Positions 16,906 through 26,196 of a stretch of 64,000 nt of DNA are shown piece after piece. The stretch comes from Prevotella sp. (GTDB taxonomy: Bacteria > Bacteroidota > Bacteroidia > Bacteroidales > Bacteroidaceae): the NCBI GenBank assembly GCA_017619755.1, contig JAFZRU010000007.1, positions 117,641 through 181,640 of the forward strand, read 5' to 3'. The translations under genes and the position numbers were made by a program. Position 1 is the stretch's first letter. Each line of letters begins with the position of its first letter. A model generated the notes under the pieces. The model saw only the letters and a program-made list of their open reading frames with translations. It searched no databases and was not told the origin of the DNA.

Positions 16906-18651
16906 TTACAGTCCGAGGCTCTTCTTGATGGCCTCCACCTTGTCCATGCTGGCATCGCTGCAACGGTCATAGCATCCAGCGCACTTCATGTCGTCCTTCA
17001 CCTCGATGTAGAACTTGATCTTAGGCTCTGTTCCTGAAGGTCTCACGCTAATCTTGGTGTCGTCATCGCAGAACCACTGCAGTACGTTGCTCTTGTCCGG
17101 CATATCGAGGGGCTTCTTGGTGCCATCGGCAGAAGTTTGCTCAAGTGTCTGGTAGTCTTTCCAAAGCACCACCTTGCTTCCTCCGAGGTCCTTGGGCGGG
17201 TTGTTGCGGAAGTTGGTCATCATTTGCTTGATTTCGTCTGCTCCGCTCTTTCCAGGTTTCACCACATTGACGGTCACCTCCTTTGAGAAGCCATACTCAA
17301 GGTAGATATCCATGAGGAGGTCGTAAAGCGTCTTGCCATTGTCTTTCGCCCATGCGGCAATTTCGCAGATGAGGCAGATGGAAGCTGGTGAGTCCTTGTC
17401 ACGCACCTTGTCGAACGGCAGGAAGCCGAAACTTTCCTCACCACCTCCAATGTACTTGTTGACACCCTCCGAGACGCGTATCTCGTTGGCAATCCACTTG
17501 AAGCCAGTGTAGCAGTCGCGCAGTTCCACTCCGTTCTTGTCGGCGATTTTCCTGATGAGTTCCGTGGTGACGATGGTTTTGACAAGGAACTCGTTGCCCT
17601 TGAGCTGTCCGAGTTTCTTCTTGTTCGCAATGATGTACCAGCAGAACATCATACATGTTTGGTTGCCATTGAGAATTTCCCACTCTCCCTTCGGGTTCCT
17701 GCATACGATGGCGAGACGGTCGGCATCGGGGTCGGACGCGATAACCAGGTCGGCGTTGAGGCGTGTACCCAGTTTCATTCCGAGTGTCATGGCCTCCGCA
17801 TTCTCCGGGTTGGGTGAGACGACGGTGGGGAAGTTTCCGTCGATGACCATTTGCTCCGGCACGACATGTATGTTTTGGAATCCCCATGAGCGCAGGGCTT
17901 CAGGTATGATGACACGTCCTGTGCCGTGCATGGGAGAATAAACGATGTTGAGGTCCTTCTGCCTGAGAATGACGTCCTGGTCCACCATGGCTTCCTTCAC
18001 AGCCTGGAGGTAATCCCAGTCCATCTCACCACCGATGATGTCGATGAGTTCTTTGTTGCCCTCGAATTTCACATCTTCGATAGTCACTTTGTTCACCTCG
18101 TCGATGATGCCCTTGTCGTGTGGCGCAAGCACCTGTGCACCATCATCCCAATAAGCCTTGTATCCATTATACTCCTTGGGGTTGTGGGATGCCGTGACAT
18201 TGACACCGGCTTGGCAGCCTAATTGCCTGATGGCGAAGGAGATTTCCGGGGTAGGTCTGAGGCTTTCGAAGAGATAGACCTTGATGCCGTTTGCCGAGAA
18301 GATGTCTGCCACCGTCTCAGCGAACATCCTACCGTTGTTACGGCAGTCGTGTCCGACGACGACGCTGAGGTCGTTGCGCCCTGGGAAGGCCTTGTTGATA
18401 TAATTGGCGAATCCCTGCGTGGCCATTCCCACGATGTACTTGTTCATCCTGTTGGTGCCAGCGCCCATAATTCCCCTAAGTCCTCCAGTTCCAAACTCGA
18501 GGTCGCGATAGAATGCGTCGATGAGTTCTGTTTTGTCCTCATTTTCGAGCATTTCCTTTACGGCTTTCCTTGTCTCCTCGTCGAAAGCCGGCGAAAGCCA
18601 TTGCTTGGCTTTGGCCTCGCACTGCAAAATCAGTTCCGTGTTATTTTCCAT
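16906..18651 (-). CDS. Phosphoglucomutase/phosphomannomutase
   Basis: The 581-residue protein has the alpha-D-phosphohexomutase plan: FGTGGLRGIMGAGTNRMN, the active serine loop GVNVTASHNPKEYNGYK, the metal loop IASDPDADRLAIV, the sugar loop GGEESFGF, and the phosphate loop ISVRPSGTEPKIKFY. It interconverts hexose 1- and 6-phosphates, feeding sugar nucleotide or glycogen synthesis. The length fits the long PGM2-like group. The start at 18651 (MENNTELILQ) is chosen over an ATG 15 codons upstream. A TATCTTTG box lies at 18716-18723 on the minus strand. Confidence 0.93.
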   Translation of the reverse strand: MENNTELILQCEAKAKQWLSPAFDEETRKAVKEMLENEDKTELIDAFYRDLEFGTGGLRGIMGAGTNRMNKYIVGMATQGFANYINKAFPGRNDLSVVVGHDCRNNGRMFAETVADIFSANGIKVYLFESLRPTPEISFAIRQLGCQAGVNVTASHNPKEYNGYKAYWDDGAQVLAPHDKGIIDEVNKVTIEDVKFEGNKELIDIIGGEMDWDYLQAVKEAMVDQDVILRQKDLNIVYSPMHGTGRVIIPEALRSWGFQNIHVVPEQMVIDGNFPTVVSPNPENAEAMTLGMKLGTRLNADLVIASDPDADRLAIVCRNPKGEWEILNGNQTCMMFCWYIIANKKKLGQLKGNEFLVKTIVTTELIRKIADKNGVELRDCYTGFKWIANEIRVSEGVNKYIGGGEESFGFLPFDKVRDKDSPASICLICEIAAWAKDNGKTLYDLLMDIYLEYGFSKEVTVNVVKPGKSGADEIKQMMTNFRNNPPKDLGGSKVVLWKDYQTLEQTSADGTKKPLDMPDKSNVLQWFCDDDTKISVRPSGTEPKIKFYIEVKDDMKCAGCYDRCSDASMDKVEAIKKSLGL

Positions 18652-18986
18652 ATTATTACAAAAATTGTGATGAATGTGTTTTCTTGATATTGGCACTCAA
18701 GGTGCAGTTTTCATGCAAAGATAAGGATTTTTTTTGAAATAACGTCATCCATGCCGATGTTTTTTCGATTTTTAATGAAAAGGACGTATGAAAAGTTGGC
18801 TTTTCACTATGAAATTCCTATTTTTGCACTCAAAACGCGGCCAAGGCCTCTTTTCACCTCCATCCCCATGACCATGCACATCCATCTCACCATTGTTTTC
18901 ACTCGCTATGCGCTGCCATTTTCAGCCAGCCATCCTCCCGTGGCAGCCCTCCTTCCCGAAACGATTAGCAAAGGAGGTGGTTTACT
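18652..18986. promoter_or_regulatory. Divergent promoter region of the mutase and rlmH
   Basis: These 335 bases hold a minus-strand box TATCTTTG (18716-18723) for the mutase, and a plus-strand pair GTTG (18795-18798), 20-base gap, TATTTTTG (18819-18826) for rlmH. The leader of rlmH would be about 150 bases. The short frames inside it show no coding features. Confidence 0.5.
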
Positions 18987-19457
18987 ATGAAGGTGCTTCT
19001 ATTGGTAGTGGGCAAGACCACCAACAAACATATCGCGGCCTTGATTGACGACTATGTGGGTCGCATAGGGCATTATCTCCCCTTCAGCATCCAGGTGACG
19101 GGCGAGTTGAAAAACACGAAAAGCCTGTCCATCCCGATACAGAAGGAACGTGAGGGCGAGCAAATCATGAAGTATTTGCAGGATGGCGACCATGTGGTTC
19201 TCCTCGACGAGCGAGGTGTGGAACGTCGCAGTGTGGAATTTGCCTCGTGGTTGTTGCACAAGGAGATGGTGGTTCGTCGTTTAGTGTTCGTCGTGGGCGG
19301 CCCCTACGGTTTCTCCGACGCCGTCTATGCCCGGTGCAACGAGCGGGTCTCCCTCTCCCTTATGACCTTCTCCCACCAAATGGTCCGCTTGGTGTTTGTG
19401 GAGCAAATCTACCGCGCCTGCACTATCATTCGCGGGGAGCCATACCACCATGAGTGA
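18987..19457 (+). CDS. rlmH: 23S rRNA (pseudouridine-1915-N3)-methyltransferase
   Basis: The 156-residue protein fits RlmH (SPOUT class): MKVLLLVVGKTTNKHIAALIDDY, LDERGVERRSVEFASWL, FVVGGPYGFSDAVY and the C-terminal knot LSLMTFSHQMVRLVFVEQIYRA. It methylates pseudouridine 1915 of 23S rRNA in the ribosome decoding region. The start is preceded by AAAGGAGGTGG, an unusually good Shine-Dalgarno for this organism. Its last 32 bases overlap the end of maf on the other strand. Confidence 0.95.
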   Translation: MKVLLLVVGKTTNKHIAALIDDYVGRIGHYLPFSIQVTGELKNTKSLSIPIQKEREGEQIMKYLQDGDHVVLLDERGVERRSVEFASWLLHKEMVVRRLVFVVGGPYGFSDAVYARCNERVSLSLMTFSHQMVRLVFVEQIYRACTIIRGEPYHHE

Positions 19458-20022
19458 CGACACCCATCTGCCGCAGTTCCTGGTAGATGCGCTGCACGGG
19501 GAGTCCCATGACATTGAAATAGCTCCCCTTGAGGCCAGTCACCCCTACATACCCTATCCATTCCTGTATGCCGTATGCCCCCGCCTTGTCGTAAGGCTGG
19601 TAGCGGTCCACATAGTAGAAGATTTCCTCATCTGACAGGCATTTGAAAGTCACCTCCGAAACTACCGACATCACCCTTTGCTGCGTCTTGGTGGTGAGGC
19701 ATACGCCGGTGATGACCTGGTGCGTCTGTCCGCTGAGGGCTTTCAGCATGCCGATGGCTTCCTCGCGCCCCTCGGGTTTTCCCATCACTTGGCCGTTCAA
19801 CACGACGATGGTATCGGCGGTGATCACCAGTTCGTCGTCGCCGATGACATCCTTGTATGCGCCGGCCTTGGTTTTAGAGATGTATTCCGCCACTTTTTCC
19901 ACCGGCAAGTCTTGGGGATAGCTTTCATCAATCCCCTCCATCACCTTCACTTCAAAATCGATGTCGAGACCGGCGAGCAGTTCCCTTCTGCGTGGTGAGT
20001 TGCTTGAAAGATATATTTTCAT
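19426..20022 (-). CDS. maf: Maf-type nucleoside triphosphate pyrophosphatase
   Basis: The 198-residue protein has SSNSPRRRELLAGL (the SxSPRR motif), ITADTIVVLNGQVMGKP and GYVGVTGLKGSYFNVMGLPVQ. It belongs to the Maf/YhdE family that hydrolyses dTTP, UTP or modified nucleotides to monophosphates. The start at 20022 (MKIYLSSN) is chosen over an ATG five codons upstream. It is the last gene of the nitroreductase-kdsC-maf operon and its 3' end overlaps rlmH tail to tail. Confidence 0.92.
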   Translation of the reverse strand: MKIYLSSNSPRRRELLAGLDIDFEVKVMEGIDESYPQDLPVEKVAEYISKTKAGAYKDVIGDDELVITADTIVVLNGQVMGKPEGREEAIGMLKALSGQTHQVITGVCLTTKTQQRVMSVVSEVTFKCLSDEEIFYYVDRYQPYDKAGAYGIQEWIGYVGVTGLKGSYFNVMGLPVQRIYQELRQMGVVTHGGMAPRE

Positions 20023-20067
20023 GTCATGATGAGTCAATGTTTATACTTTTCATCCTGATTTGCACTG

Positions 20068-20586
20068 CTACCACCCGAAGGCCTCGGCTCCTGCAAGCCA
20101 CTTTCCTTGAGCGCGTAGCACCTGCTCAATAACGTCGCGGGCGCACCCGTCCCCTCCATTGCGATGGCTGATGTATCGGCTGACAGCCTTGATATCGGGT
20201 GCTGCGTCTGCGGGGCAGCATGGGCATCCGCAGCGTTTCATCACCTCATAGTCGGGAATATCGTCACCCATGTATATCACCTCCTCGTCTCTTATGCCAT
20301 TGGCATTTAGGTATTTGTCATAGACTTCTATTTTCACGGCACACCCGAGGAAGATGTCTTCCACACCCAAATATTGATACCTCAGACGTATGTTTTGTGT
20401 CCTTCCTCCCGTGATGACGACGATGCGCAATCCGACTTTGCATGCCAATTGTATGGCGTATCCGTCCTGTATGTTGATGGTGCGCAGCGGCTCTCCCTGG
20501 GCATCCATGGAGATGGTCTGCCTACTCAGCACGCCATCGACATCGAAAACGACGGCCTTGATTTTTGTTAAGTCATAATCAATCAT
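20068..20586 (-). CDS. kdsC: KDO 8-phosphate phosphatase (HAD IIIA)
   Basis: The 172-residue protein has the HAD motifs VVFDVDGVLSRQTISMDAQG, VVITGGRT and YMGDDIPDYEVMKRCG, with no cap domain, and CPADAAPDIKAVSRYISHRNGGDGCARDVIEQVL, which is diagnostic for KdsC. It removes phosphate from 3-deoxy-D-manno-octulosonate 8-phosphate in lipopolysaccharide core synthesis. The paired position with maf is usual in Bacteroidetes as far as I recall. It is 45 bases before maf. Confidence 0.92.
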   Translation of the reverse strand: MIDYDLTKIKAVVFDVDGVLSRQTISMDAQGEPLRTINIQDGYAIQLACKVGLRIVVITGGRTQNIRLRYQYLGVEDIFLGCAVKIEVYDKYLNANGIRDEEVIYMGDDIPDYEVMKRCGCPCCPADAAPDIKAVSRYISHRNGGDGCARDVIEQVLRAQGKWLAGAEAFGW

Positions 20587-20596
20587 ATTCTTGTTA

Positions 20597-21121
20597 TTAG
20601 TATTTCTCCAAGTGTACGTTTTCCCATTTGAGTTCATCATCATTATGAGGTGTCAATGCTTTTGCCTTCCTCCCCACGGCGATGATGCACAAGATTTCCA
20701 TATCAGGTGGCATGTCGAGTATCCCCCTGACCACCTCTGTGCTTAACGTACCATCGCTCAGCCTCCTTCCCCTCACCTGCACCCAGCACGAGGCGAGGCC
20801 CATGTCCTCCGCCTGCAGTTGCATGGAGAAGGCCGCGATGCTTCCATCTTCCACCCAACAGTCGTTGGCATCGGGATTTCCAGCCACCACGACGGCCATG
20901 GCGGCGTTTTTCACAAATTCGGCTCCTCGCTCCTTGACATCCGAGAGTTTTTCGAGGTCGCGGGGGTTATCGACAACCACAAACTGCCAAGAGCGGTTGT
21001 TTCTCGACGTGGGGGCAAGCAATGCCGCCCGCAGGATAGCCTGCACCTGGGCTGGTTCAAGCTCTCCCTTTTCAAATGTGCGGTGACTCCTTCTGACAGC
21101 CACCAAGCGTTGATAGTCCAT
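20597..21121 (-). CDS. Nitroreductase-family flavoprotein
   Basis: The 174-residue protein has RRSHRTFEKGELEPAQVQAILRAALLAPTSRN-like FMN-binding N-terminus, WQFVVVDNPRDLEKLSD, and the late segment MGLASCWVQVRGR. It likely uses FMN and NAD(P)H; substrates are unknown. The start at 21121 gives MDYQRLVAVRRSHR; a longer frame upstream would pass the TAACTTTG box at 21139-21146. It is the first gene of the three-gene operon, 10 bases before kdsC. Confidence 0.88.
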   Translation of the reverse strand: MDYQRLVAVRRSHRTFEKGELEPAQVQAILRAALLAPTSRNNRSWQFVVVDNPRDLEKLSDVKERGAEFVKNAAMAVVVAGNPDANDCWVEDGSIAAFSMQLQAEDMGLASCWVQVRGRRLSDGTLSTEVVRGILDMPPDMEILCIIAVGRKAKALTPHNDDELKWENVHLEKY

Positions 21122-21138
21122 GACACACAAAGTTTTTG

Positions 21139-21146
21139 CAAAGTTA
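21139..21146 (-). promoter_or_regulatory. -7 box of the nitroreductase-kdsC-maf operon
   Basis: TAACTTTG followed by C on the minus strand, 18 bases before the ATG at 21121, so the leader must be very short. Confidence 0.55.
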
Positions 21147-21312
21147 CGAATAAGCGAGTGAAATGCAAAAGAAAAGCAAGCTTTTCTTTTCATTTCCGAG
21201 CGGCAGTAACTTCGGCGAAGCCAAAGATACGAAAAATCGAGAGCAAGCCAAAAAGAACAAGGTCTTTTTTCATTCTCTTTTCATCCATTGGAGGAGAATA
21301 GAAAAAACTTTG

Positions 21313-21320
21313 TACCTTTG
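21313..21320 (+). promoter_or_regulatory. -7 box of the TonB-dependent receptor gene
   Basis: TACCTTTG followed by C, 50 bases before the chosen ATG. The -33 element is weak (ATTG at about 21287-21290). Confidence 0.55.
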
Positions 21321-21369
21321 CTCATTTGATTTTCACACAATAATCGTGGAAAAACATCGTTATAGAATA

Positions 21370-23760
21370 ATGATGAGACTGAAAAGAGCGATACTGCACC
21401 TTCTCCTCATGGCCTTTCTCGGAGTATTGGAAGCCTCGGGACAATCGTTCACGCTGCATGGCAAAGTGTGTGACGAGGGTGACAACCCCTTGGAGTTTGC
21501 CACGGTGGCCGTGGCGAGCCAGGGCAACGTGACGTTCACCAACCTCAAAGGGGAGTATAGTATCCAGTTGACTTCTGCCGACAGCGTCTCAGTGAGGTTT
21601 TCCATGGTGGGCTATCAAACGAAGACGCACGTGCTGCGGAAACCCCGTGGCGTGCTGACATTAGTGGTGCATTTAGTGAGCGACAACGAACTCGACGAAG
21701 TAATCATCACCCAGCGTCGCCGACAGACAGGCCAGAGCGAAGAGCTTGACACGAAAGACATGAAGACCATGCCCTCCGCCACGGGCAATGCCGTGGAGGA
21801 GTTGATCCAGTCGCAAGCCGGAGTCTCCACACACAGCGAGCTGTCCTCCCAATACAATGTACGTGGTGGCAGTTTCGACGAGAACAGCGTATATATAAAT
21901 AATGTAGAGATTTTTCGCCCCTTCCTCGTCCGCAGCGGCCAACAGGAAGGCCTTTCCATCATCAACCCCGAGATGGTGGAGAAAATCAGTTTCTCCACCG
22001 GCGGCTTCGAGGCCAAATACGGCGACAAGATGTCGTCTGCCTTGGACATCACCTACAAACGCCCCAAGGGGGTGGAGGCAAGCGTGGCGGCGAGCCTCTT
22101 GGGGGCCAGCGCCTACCTTGGTTTCAGCACGAAAAAATTATCTTGGAGCAACGGCCTTCGCTACAAAACCAACCGTTACCTTCTTGGCACCTTGGAGACG
22201 AAAGGCGAGTACACCCCTAATTTCCTCGACTACCAGAGTTATCTGAGTTACCAACCCAACAAACGCTGGACAGTGGACCTGATAGGCAACATCTCAGAGA
22301 ACCACTACAACTTCGTTCCCGAGGACCGAGAGACGAAATTCGGAACATTGGAGAACGTGAAGAGCTTCAAGGTGTATTTCGACGGCAAGGAAAAGGACCT
22401 CTTCCGCACCTATTTCGGCATGCTGAACATCACTCGCCACATCACCGACAAAACCTCCGCCTCCCTCATCGCCTCCGCCTTCCACACCAAGGAGCAGGAA
22501 CGCTACGACATCCAAGGGCAATACTGGCTGACACAGACGGAGACGAGCGAGAACTTGGGCGTGGGCACCTACATGGACCATGCCCGCAACTACCTTGAGG
22601 CCAACGTGCAGACGGTGAAGTTCGCCTTGCGCCACAAGGTGGGAACGCACGACTACCAAGCCGGCGTGACCTTCAAGAAGGGACACATCAAGGAGCGCAG
22701 CCGCGAATACGAGATGCGCGACTCCGCCGGATTCACCATGCCCCACACCGGCAAGGACTTGTATATGATATACTCGATGGATGCCAACAACCGATTGAAA
22801 GCCAATCGTTTAGAAACATACGTTCAAGACACCTGGCACTTTAGCAGCCCCAGCGAAACAACCTTCTACACGCTCAACTACGGCATCCGTTTCTCCCATT
22901 GGAATTTCAACCGCGAGAGCCTTGTGAGCCCCCGTGCCTCGCTGGCCATTGTTCCCGCTTGGAACAACGACGTCACCCTGCGCTTCGCCACCGGCCTCTA
23001 CTACCAGGCTCCTTTCTTCAAAGAGCTTCGCGACACCTCCACCATCGACGGCATCACCTACGCCACGCTTAACAAGAAAATCAAGAGCCAACGCTCCATC
23101 CACTTCATCGCCGCCTACGACTATCGATTCAAGCTCAACGAACGCAACTACCGTTTCAGTGCGGAAGGTTATTACAAGTTGATGTCGAACTTGGTGCCTT
23201 ACAGCGTGAACAACGTCAAGGTGGTGTATTACGGCCAAAACGAAGCCAACGGCCATGCCCTGGGCCTCGACCTGAAGCTCTACGGGGAGTTTGTTCCCGG
23301 CACCGACTCGTGGCTGAGTTTGTCGTTGATGGACACGAAGATGAAACTCCATGGCAAGAGCATTCCCATGCCCACCGACCAGCGCTACTCTGTCAACCTC
23401 TTCTTCACCGACTACTTCCCCGGCACGGAGCGTTGGAAAATGTCCCTGAAACTCGCCTACGCCGACGGCCTCCCCTTCGCCGCCCCCCACAGCGAGTTGG
23501 AAAATTCCAATTTCCGCGCCCCGGCCTACAAGCGTGCCGACATCGGCATGAGCTATCGCGCCTTGGACAACGACCGTCACGAGAAGAAGAAACTCAACCC
23601 CCTTCGCAACATCTGGCTCGGCGTAGACTGCCTCAACCTTTTTGGCATCAACAACGTCAACTCCTACTATTGGATTACCGACGTGACCAACCAGCAATAT
23701 GCCGTTCCCAACTATCTCACGGGGCGTCAGTTGAATTTCCGCATCCTCGCCGAATTCTAA
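21370..23760 (+). CDS. TonB-dependent outer membrane receptor
   Basis: The 796-residue protein begins with a signal peptide (LKRAILHLLLMAFLGVLEASGQ), then the CarboxypepD_reg-like domain typical of Bacteroidetes receptors (FTLHGKVCDEGDNPLEFATVAV ... GEYSIQL), then the plug (VEELIQSQAGVSTHSELSSQYNVRGGSFDENSVYINNVEIFRPFLV) and a barrel ending in an aromatic strand (GRQLNFRILAEF). It is shorter than SusC proteins (about 1000 aa) and has no SusD gene next to it, so it is more likely to take up a metal chelate, vitamin or small ligand than a polysaccharide. A promoter box lies upstream; no partner gene is adjacent. Confidence 0.9.
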   Translation: MMRLKRAILHLLLMAFLGVLEASGQSFTLHGKVCDEGDNPLEFATVAVASQGNVTFTNLKGEYSIQLTSADSVSVRFSMVGYQTKTHVLRKPRGVLTLVVHLVSDNELDEVIITQRRRQTGQSEELDTKDMKTMPSATGNAVEELIQSQAGVSTHSELSSQYNVRGGSFDENSVYINNVEIFRPFLVRSGQQEGLSIINPEMVEKISFSTGGFEAKYGDKMSSALDITYKRPKGVEASVAASLLGASAYLGFSTKKLSWSNGLRYKTNRYLLGTLETKGEYTPNFLDYQSYLSYQPNKRWTVDLIGNISENHYNFVPEDRETKFGTLENVKSFKVYFDGKEKDLFRTYFGMLNITRHITDKTSASLIASAFHTKEQERYDIQGQYWLTQTETSENLGVGTYMDHARNYLEANVQTVKFALRHKVGTHDYQAGVTFKKGHIKERSREYEMRDSAGFTMPHTGKDLYMIYSMDANNRLKANRLETYVQDTWHFSSPSETTFYTLNYGIRFSHWNFNRESLVSPRASLAIVPAWNNDVTLRFATGLYYQAPFFKELRDTSTIDGITYATLNKKIKSQRSIHFIAAYDYRFKLNERNYRFSAEGYYKLMSNLVPYSVNNVKVVYYGQNEANGHALGLDLKLYGEFVPGTDSWLSLSLMDTKMKLHGKSIPMPTDQRYSVNLFFTDYFPGTERWKMSLKLAYADGLPFAAPHSELENSNFRAPAYKRADIGMSYRALDNDRHEKKKLNPLRNIWLGVDCLNLFGINNVNSYYWITDVTNQQYAVPNYLTGRQLNFRILAEF

Positions 23761-23936
23761 GGAAACGAAGTCAAGAAACCCATGTGACGGCTCTTTTTCT
23801 TCCTTTTTGAAGCAATAAAGACAAATAGTGAAGCTCAAAAGAGAGATATTTTTCAAAAAATATACAAAGATGTGGATTTATTTTATTAATTTTGCAGCGA
23901 TTTAACACGGACTTGTTCCCTTTAAACATAAACAAC

Positions 23937-24341
23937 ATGAAAATCTCACAAATTGAACATTTAGGAATTGGTGTGCAAAGCATCGAGGCCGCCCTCCCGT
24001 TCTTTGAGGAAGTGCTTGGTTTGAAATGCTATGCCATCGAAGAAGTGGCCGACCAAAAAGTGAAGACTGCCTTCTTGAAGTGCGGCGAGGTGAAACTGGA
24101 ATTGCTTGAGCCCACGTCGCCCGAGAGCACCATCCAGAAATGGATAGACAAAGGCGGCCGCGGCGTACACCACGTGGCTTTCCGCGTGGAGGACGGTGTT
24201 GCCGAGGCACTTGCCGAACTGGATGGCAAAGGCATCCGTTTGATTGACAAGGCCCCCCGCAAAGGTGCCGAGAACCTGAACATCGCGTTCCTGCACCCGA
24301 AATCGACTTGTGGCATCCTCACGGAGCTCTGCGAGCCTTAA
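23937..24341 (+). CDS. mce: Methylmalonyl-CoA epimerase
   Basis: The 134-residue protein has the vicinal oxygen chelate fold: [20 protein letters not shown] (first metal His), [27 protein letters not shown] (second His) and TELCEP (Glu ligand in GILTEL). It interconverts (R)- and (S)-methylmalonyl-CoA in the succinate-propionate pathway. It is followed after 46 bases by the carboxyltransferase gene. A TAATTTTG box is at 23887-23894. Confidence 0.93.
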   Translation: MKISQIEHLGIGVQSIEAALPFFEEVLGLKCYAIEEVADQKVKTAFLKCGEVKLELLEPTSPESTIQKWIDKGGRGVHHVAFRVEDGVAEALAELDGKGIRLIDKAPRKGAENLNIAFLHPKSTCGILTELCEP

Positions 24342-24387
24342 GCAAGACCACATCAGAAAAGGAAATGCAAACAATAACAAAAGCAAA

Positions 24388-25953
24388 ATGAGCAAGCAAT
24401 TAGAAAAGATCAAAGCCCTTGTTGCCAAGCGTGAGCAAGCCCGCCTTGGTGGTGGCGAGAAAGCCATTGAGAAACAGCATGCCCGTGGCAAATACACAGC
24501 CCGCGAGCGCATTGACATGCTGTTGGACGAAGGCAGTTTCGAGGAGTTCGACATGTTCAAACTCCATCGCTGCACCAATTTCGGTATGGAGAAGAAACAA
24601 TTCTTAGGCGACGGCGTGGTGGCCGGCAGCGGCACCATCGACGGACGTCTCGTTTACATCTTCGCACAGGACTTCACCGTCAACGGCGGCTCCCTCTCGG
24701 AGACCATGGCCGAGAAGATTTGCAAAGTGATGGACATGGGTATGAAGATGGGTGCTCCCGTGATTGGCATCAACGACTCTGGCGGCGCCCGTATCCAAGA
24801 GGGTATCAACGCCCTTGCTGGCTATGCCGAGATCTTCGAGCGCAACATCCTTGCCTCTGGCGTGATTCCACAGATTTCCGGCATCTTCGGCCCCTGCGCC
24901 GGTGGTGCTGTCTATTCCCCGGCCCTGACCGACTTCACCCTCATGATGGAGAACACGTCCTACATGTTCCTCACCGGCCCAAAGGTGGTGAAGACCGTCA
25001 CCGGCGAGGATGTGGACCAGGAGCATCTTGGAGGCGCTTCCGTACACTCTACGAAGAGCGGCGTCACCCACTTCACCGCTTCCACGGAAGAGGAGGCCTT
25101 GGAAATGATCAAGACCCTTCTGAGCTATATCCCCTCCAACAATATGGAAGAGACCCCGCGCAAACCTTGCGACGACCCCATCGACCGCAAGGAGGACCTG
25201 CTGAACGAAATCCTGCCAGACGACCCGAACATGGCTTACGACATGTACAAGGTGATCGCCTCCATCACCGACAACGGTGAGTTCTTTGAGGTGCAGCCCA
25301 AGTTTGCCAAGAACATCATCGTCGGCTTCGCCCGTTTCAACGGTCAGAGCGTAGGCATTGTTGCCAACCAGCCCTCCTGCTACGCCGGCGTGCTCGACGT
25401 GAACGCCAGCCGCAAAGGTGCACGCTTCGTTCGTTTCTGCGACGCCTTCAACATCCCCATCGTGAGTTTGGTAGATGTTCCCGGCTTCCTCCCCGGCACC
25501 GGTCAGGAATACAACGCCGTCATTCTGCACGGCGCCCAGCTGCTCTACGCCTACGGCGAGGCCACTGTCCCCAAGGTGACCATCACCCTCCGCAAGAGCT
25601 ATGGCGGCAGCCACATCGTGATGGGCTGCAAGCAGCTTCGCACCGACTTGAACTACGCCTGGCCCAATGCAGAAATCGCCGTGATGGGTGCTTCCGGCGC
25701 CGTCGCCGTGCTCTGTGCCAAAGAGGCCAAGGCCAAGAAAGACGCTGGTGAAGACGTGAAGGCCTTCCTCGCAGAAAAGGAGGAGGAATACTCCGAGCTT
25801 TTCGCCAATCCCTACCAGGCAGCGAAATACGGCTACATCGACGACGTGATAGAGCCGCGCAACACCCGCTTCCGCATCTGCCGCGCCCTGGCGCAGCTCG
25901 CCACGAAGCGCGAGAACCTGCCCGCCAAGAAGCATGGCAACATCCCCATGTAA
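24388..25953 (+). CDS. mmdA: Methylmalonyl-CoA decarboxylase / propionyl-CoA carboxylase, carboxyltransferase subunit
   Basis: The 521-residue protein has [57 protein letters not shown], the oxyanion-loop sequences [13 protein letters not shown] and [21 protein letters not shown], and a C-terminal [23 protein letters not shown]. This is the beta subunit type of acyl-CoA carboxylases, moving a carboxyl group between biotin and propionyl-CoA. With the epimerase before and the biotin carrier after, it acts in propionate formation. The membrane subunit MmdB and a biotin carboxylase are not in the window. Confidence 0.92.
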   Translation: MSKQLEKIKALVAKREQARLGGGEKAIEKQHARGKYTARERIDMLLDEGSFEEFDMFKLHRCTNFGMEKKQFLGDGVVAGSGTIDGRLVYIFAQDFTVNGGSLSETMAEKICKVMDMGMKMGAPVIGINDSGGARIQEGINALAGYAEIFERNILASGVIPQISGIFGPCAGGAVYSPALTDFTLMMENTSYMFLTGPKVVKTVTGEDVDQEHLGGASVHSTKSGVTHFTASTEEEALEMIKTLLSYIPSNNMEETPRKPCDDPIDRKEDLLNEILPDDPNMAYDMYKVIASITDNGEFFEVQPKFAKNIIVGFARFNGQSVGIVANQPSCYAGVLDVNASRKGARFVRFCDAFNIPIVSLVDVPGFLPGTGQEYNAVILHGAQLLYAYGEATVPKVTITLRKSYGGSHIVMGCKQLRTDLNYAWPNAEIAVMGASGAVAVLCAKEAKAKKDAGEDVKAFLAEKEEEYSELFANPYQAAKYGYIDDVIEPRNTRFRICRALAQLATKRENLPAKKHGNIPM

Positions 25954-25960
25954 GACGCTC

Positions 25961-25986
25961 CCCCGGCTCCGTTGTCGGAGCCGGGG
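25961..25986 (+). other. GC-rich hairpin inside the mmdA operon
   Basis: CCCCGGCTCC (25961-25970) and GGAGCCGGGG (25977-25986) make a perfect 10-bp stem with a six-base loop eight bases after the mmdA stop. No U tract follows. It may slow or stop part of transcription or protect the mmdA mRNA 3' end. Confidence 0.6.
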
Positions 25987-26011
25987 CATCACCAATGAAA
26001 CCCCCTGAGAA

Positions 26012-26170
26012 ATGGCAACATCAATCAACGAAGTGTATGCGGCCATTGCCATGGCGCTGCACGAGCACAAGGGCAACAATGTTCACGACAAGGAGTCGGG
26101 CATCATCACCATCCGCACCCACCACACGGAGTGGAACGCCCACCTTCCGATGACCACCATGCATCCCTAA
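26012..26170 (+). CDS. 52-aa small protein of the decarboxylase operon
   Basis: An open frame starts ATG GCA ACA TCA and codes for MATSINEVYAAIAMALHEH, continuing GNNVHDKESGIITI and ending WNAHLPMTTMHP. It lies between the carboxyltransferase and the biotin carrier and ends 26 bases before the latter. From memory, a short protein with the same pattern (AAI.MALHE..NVHD.ESG.LTI....W..K) sits at this position in other Bacteroidales and has the soluble C-terminal part of OadG-like gamma chains, without their membrane helix. It could be an assembly subunit of the complex; no function is proven. Confidence 0.75.
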   Translation: MATSINEVYAAIAMALHEHKGNNVHDKESGIITIRTHHTEWNAHLPMTTMHP

Positions 26171-26196
26171 GCCCTTCACTCATAAAAGATCAAATC

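Noticed and set aside
18751-18990. 79-codon frame before rlmH
   Set aside because: It starts upstream of the rlmH promoter box and overlaps the rlmH start; no protein-like features.
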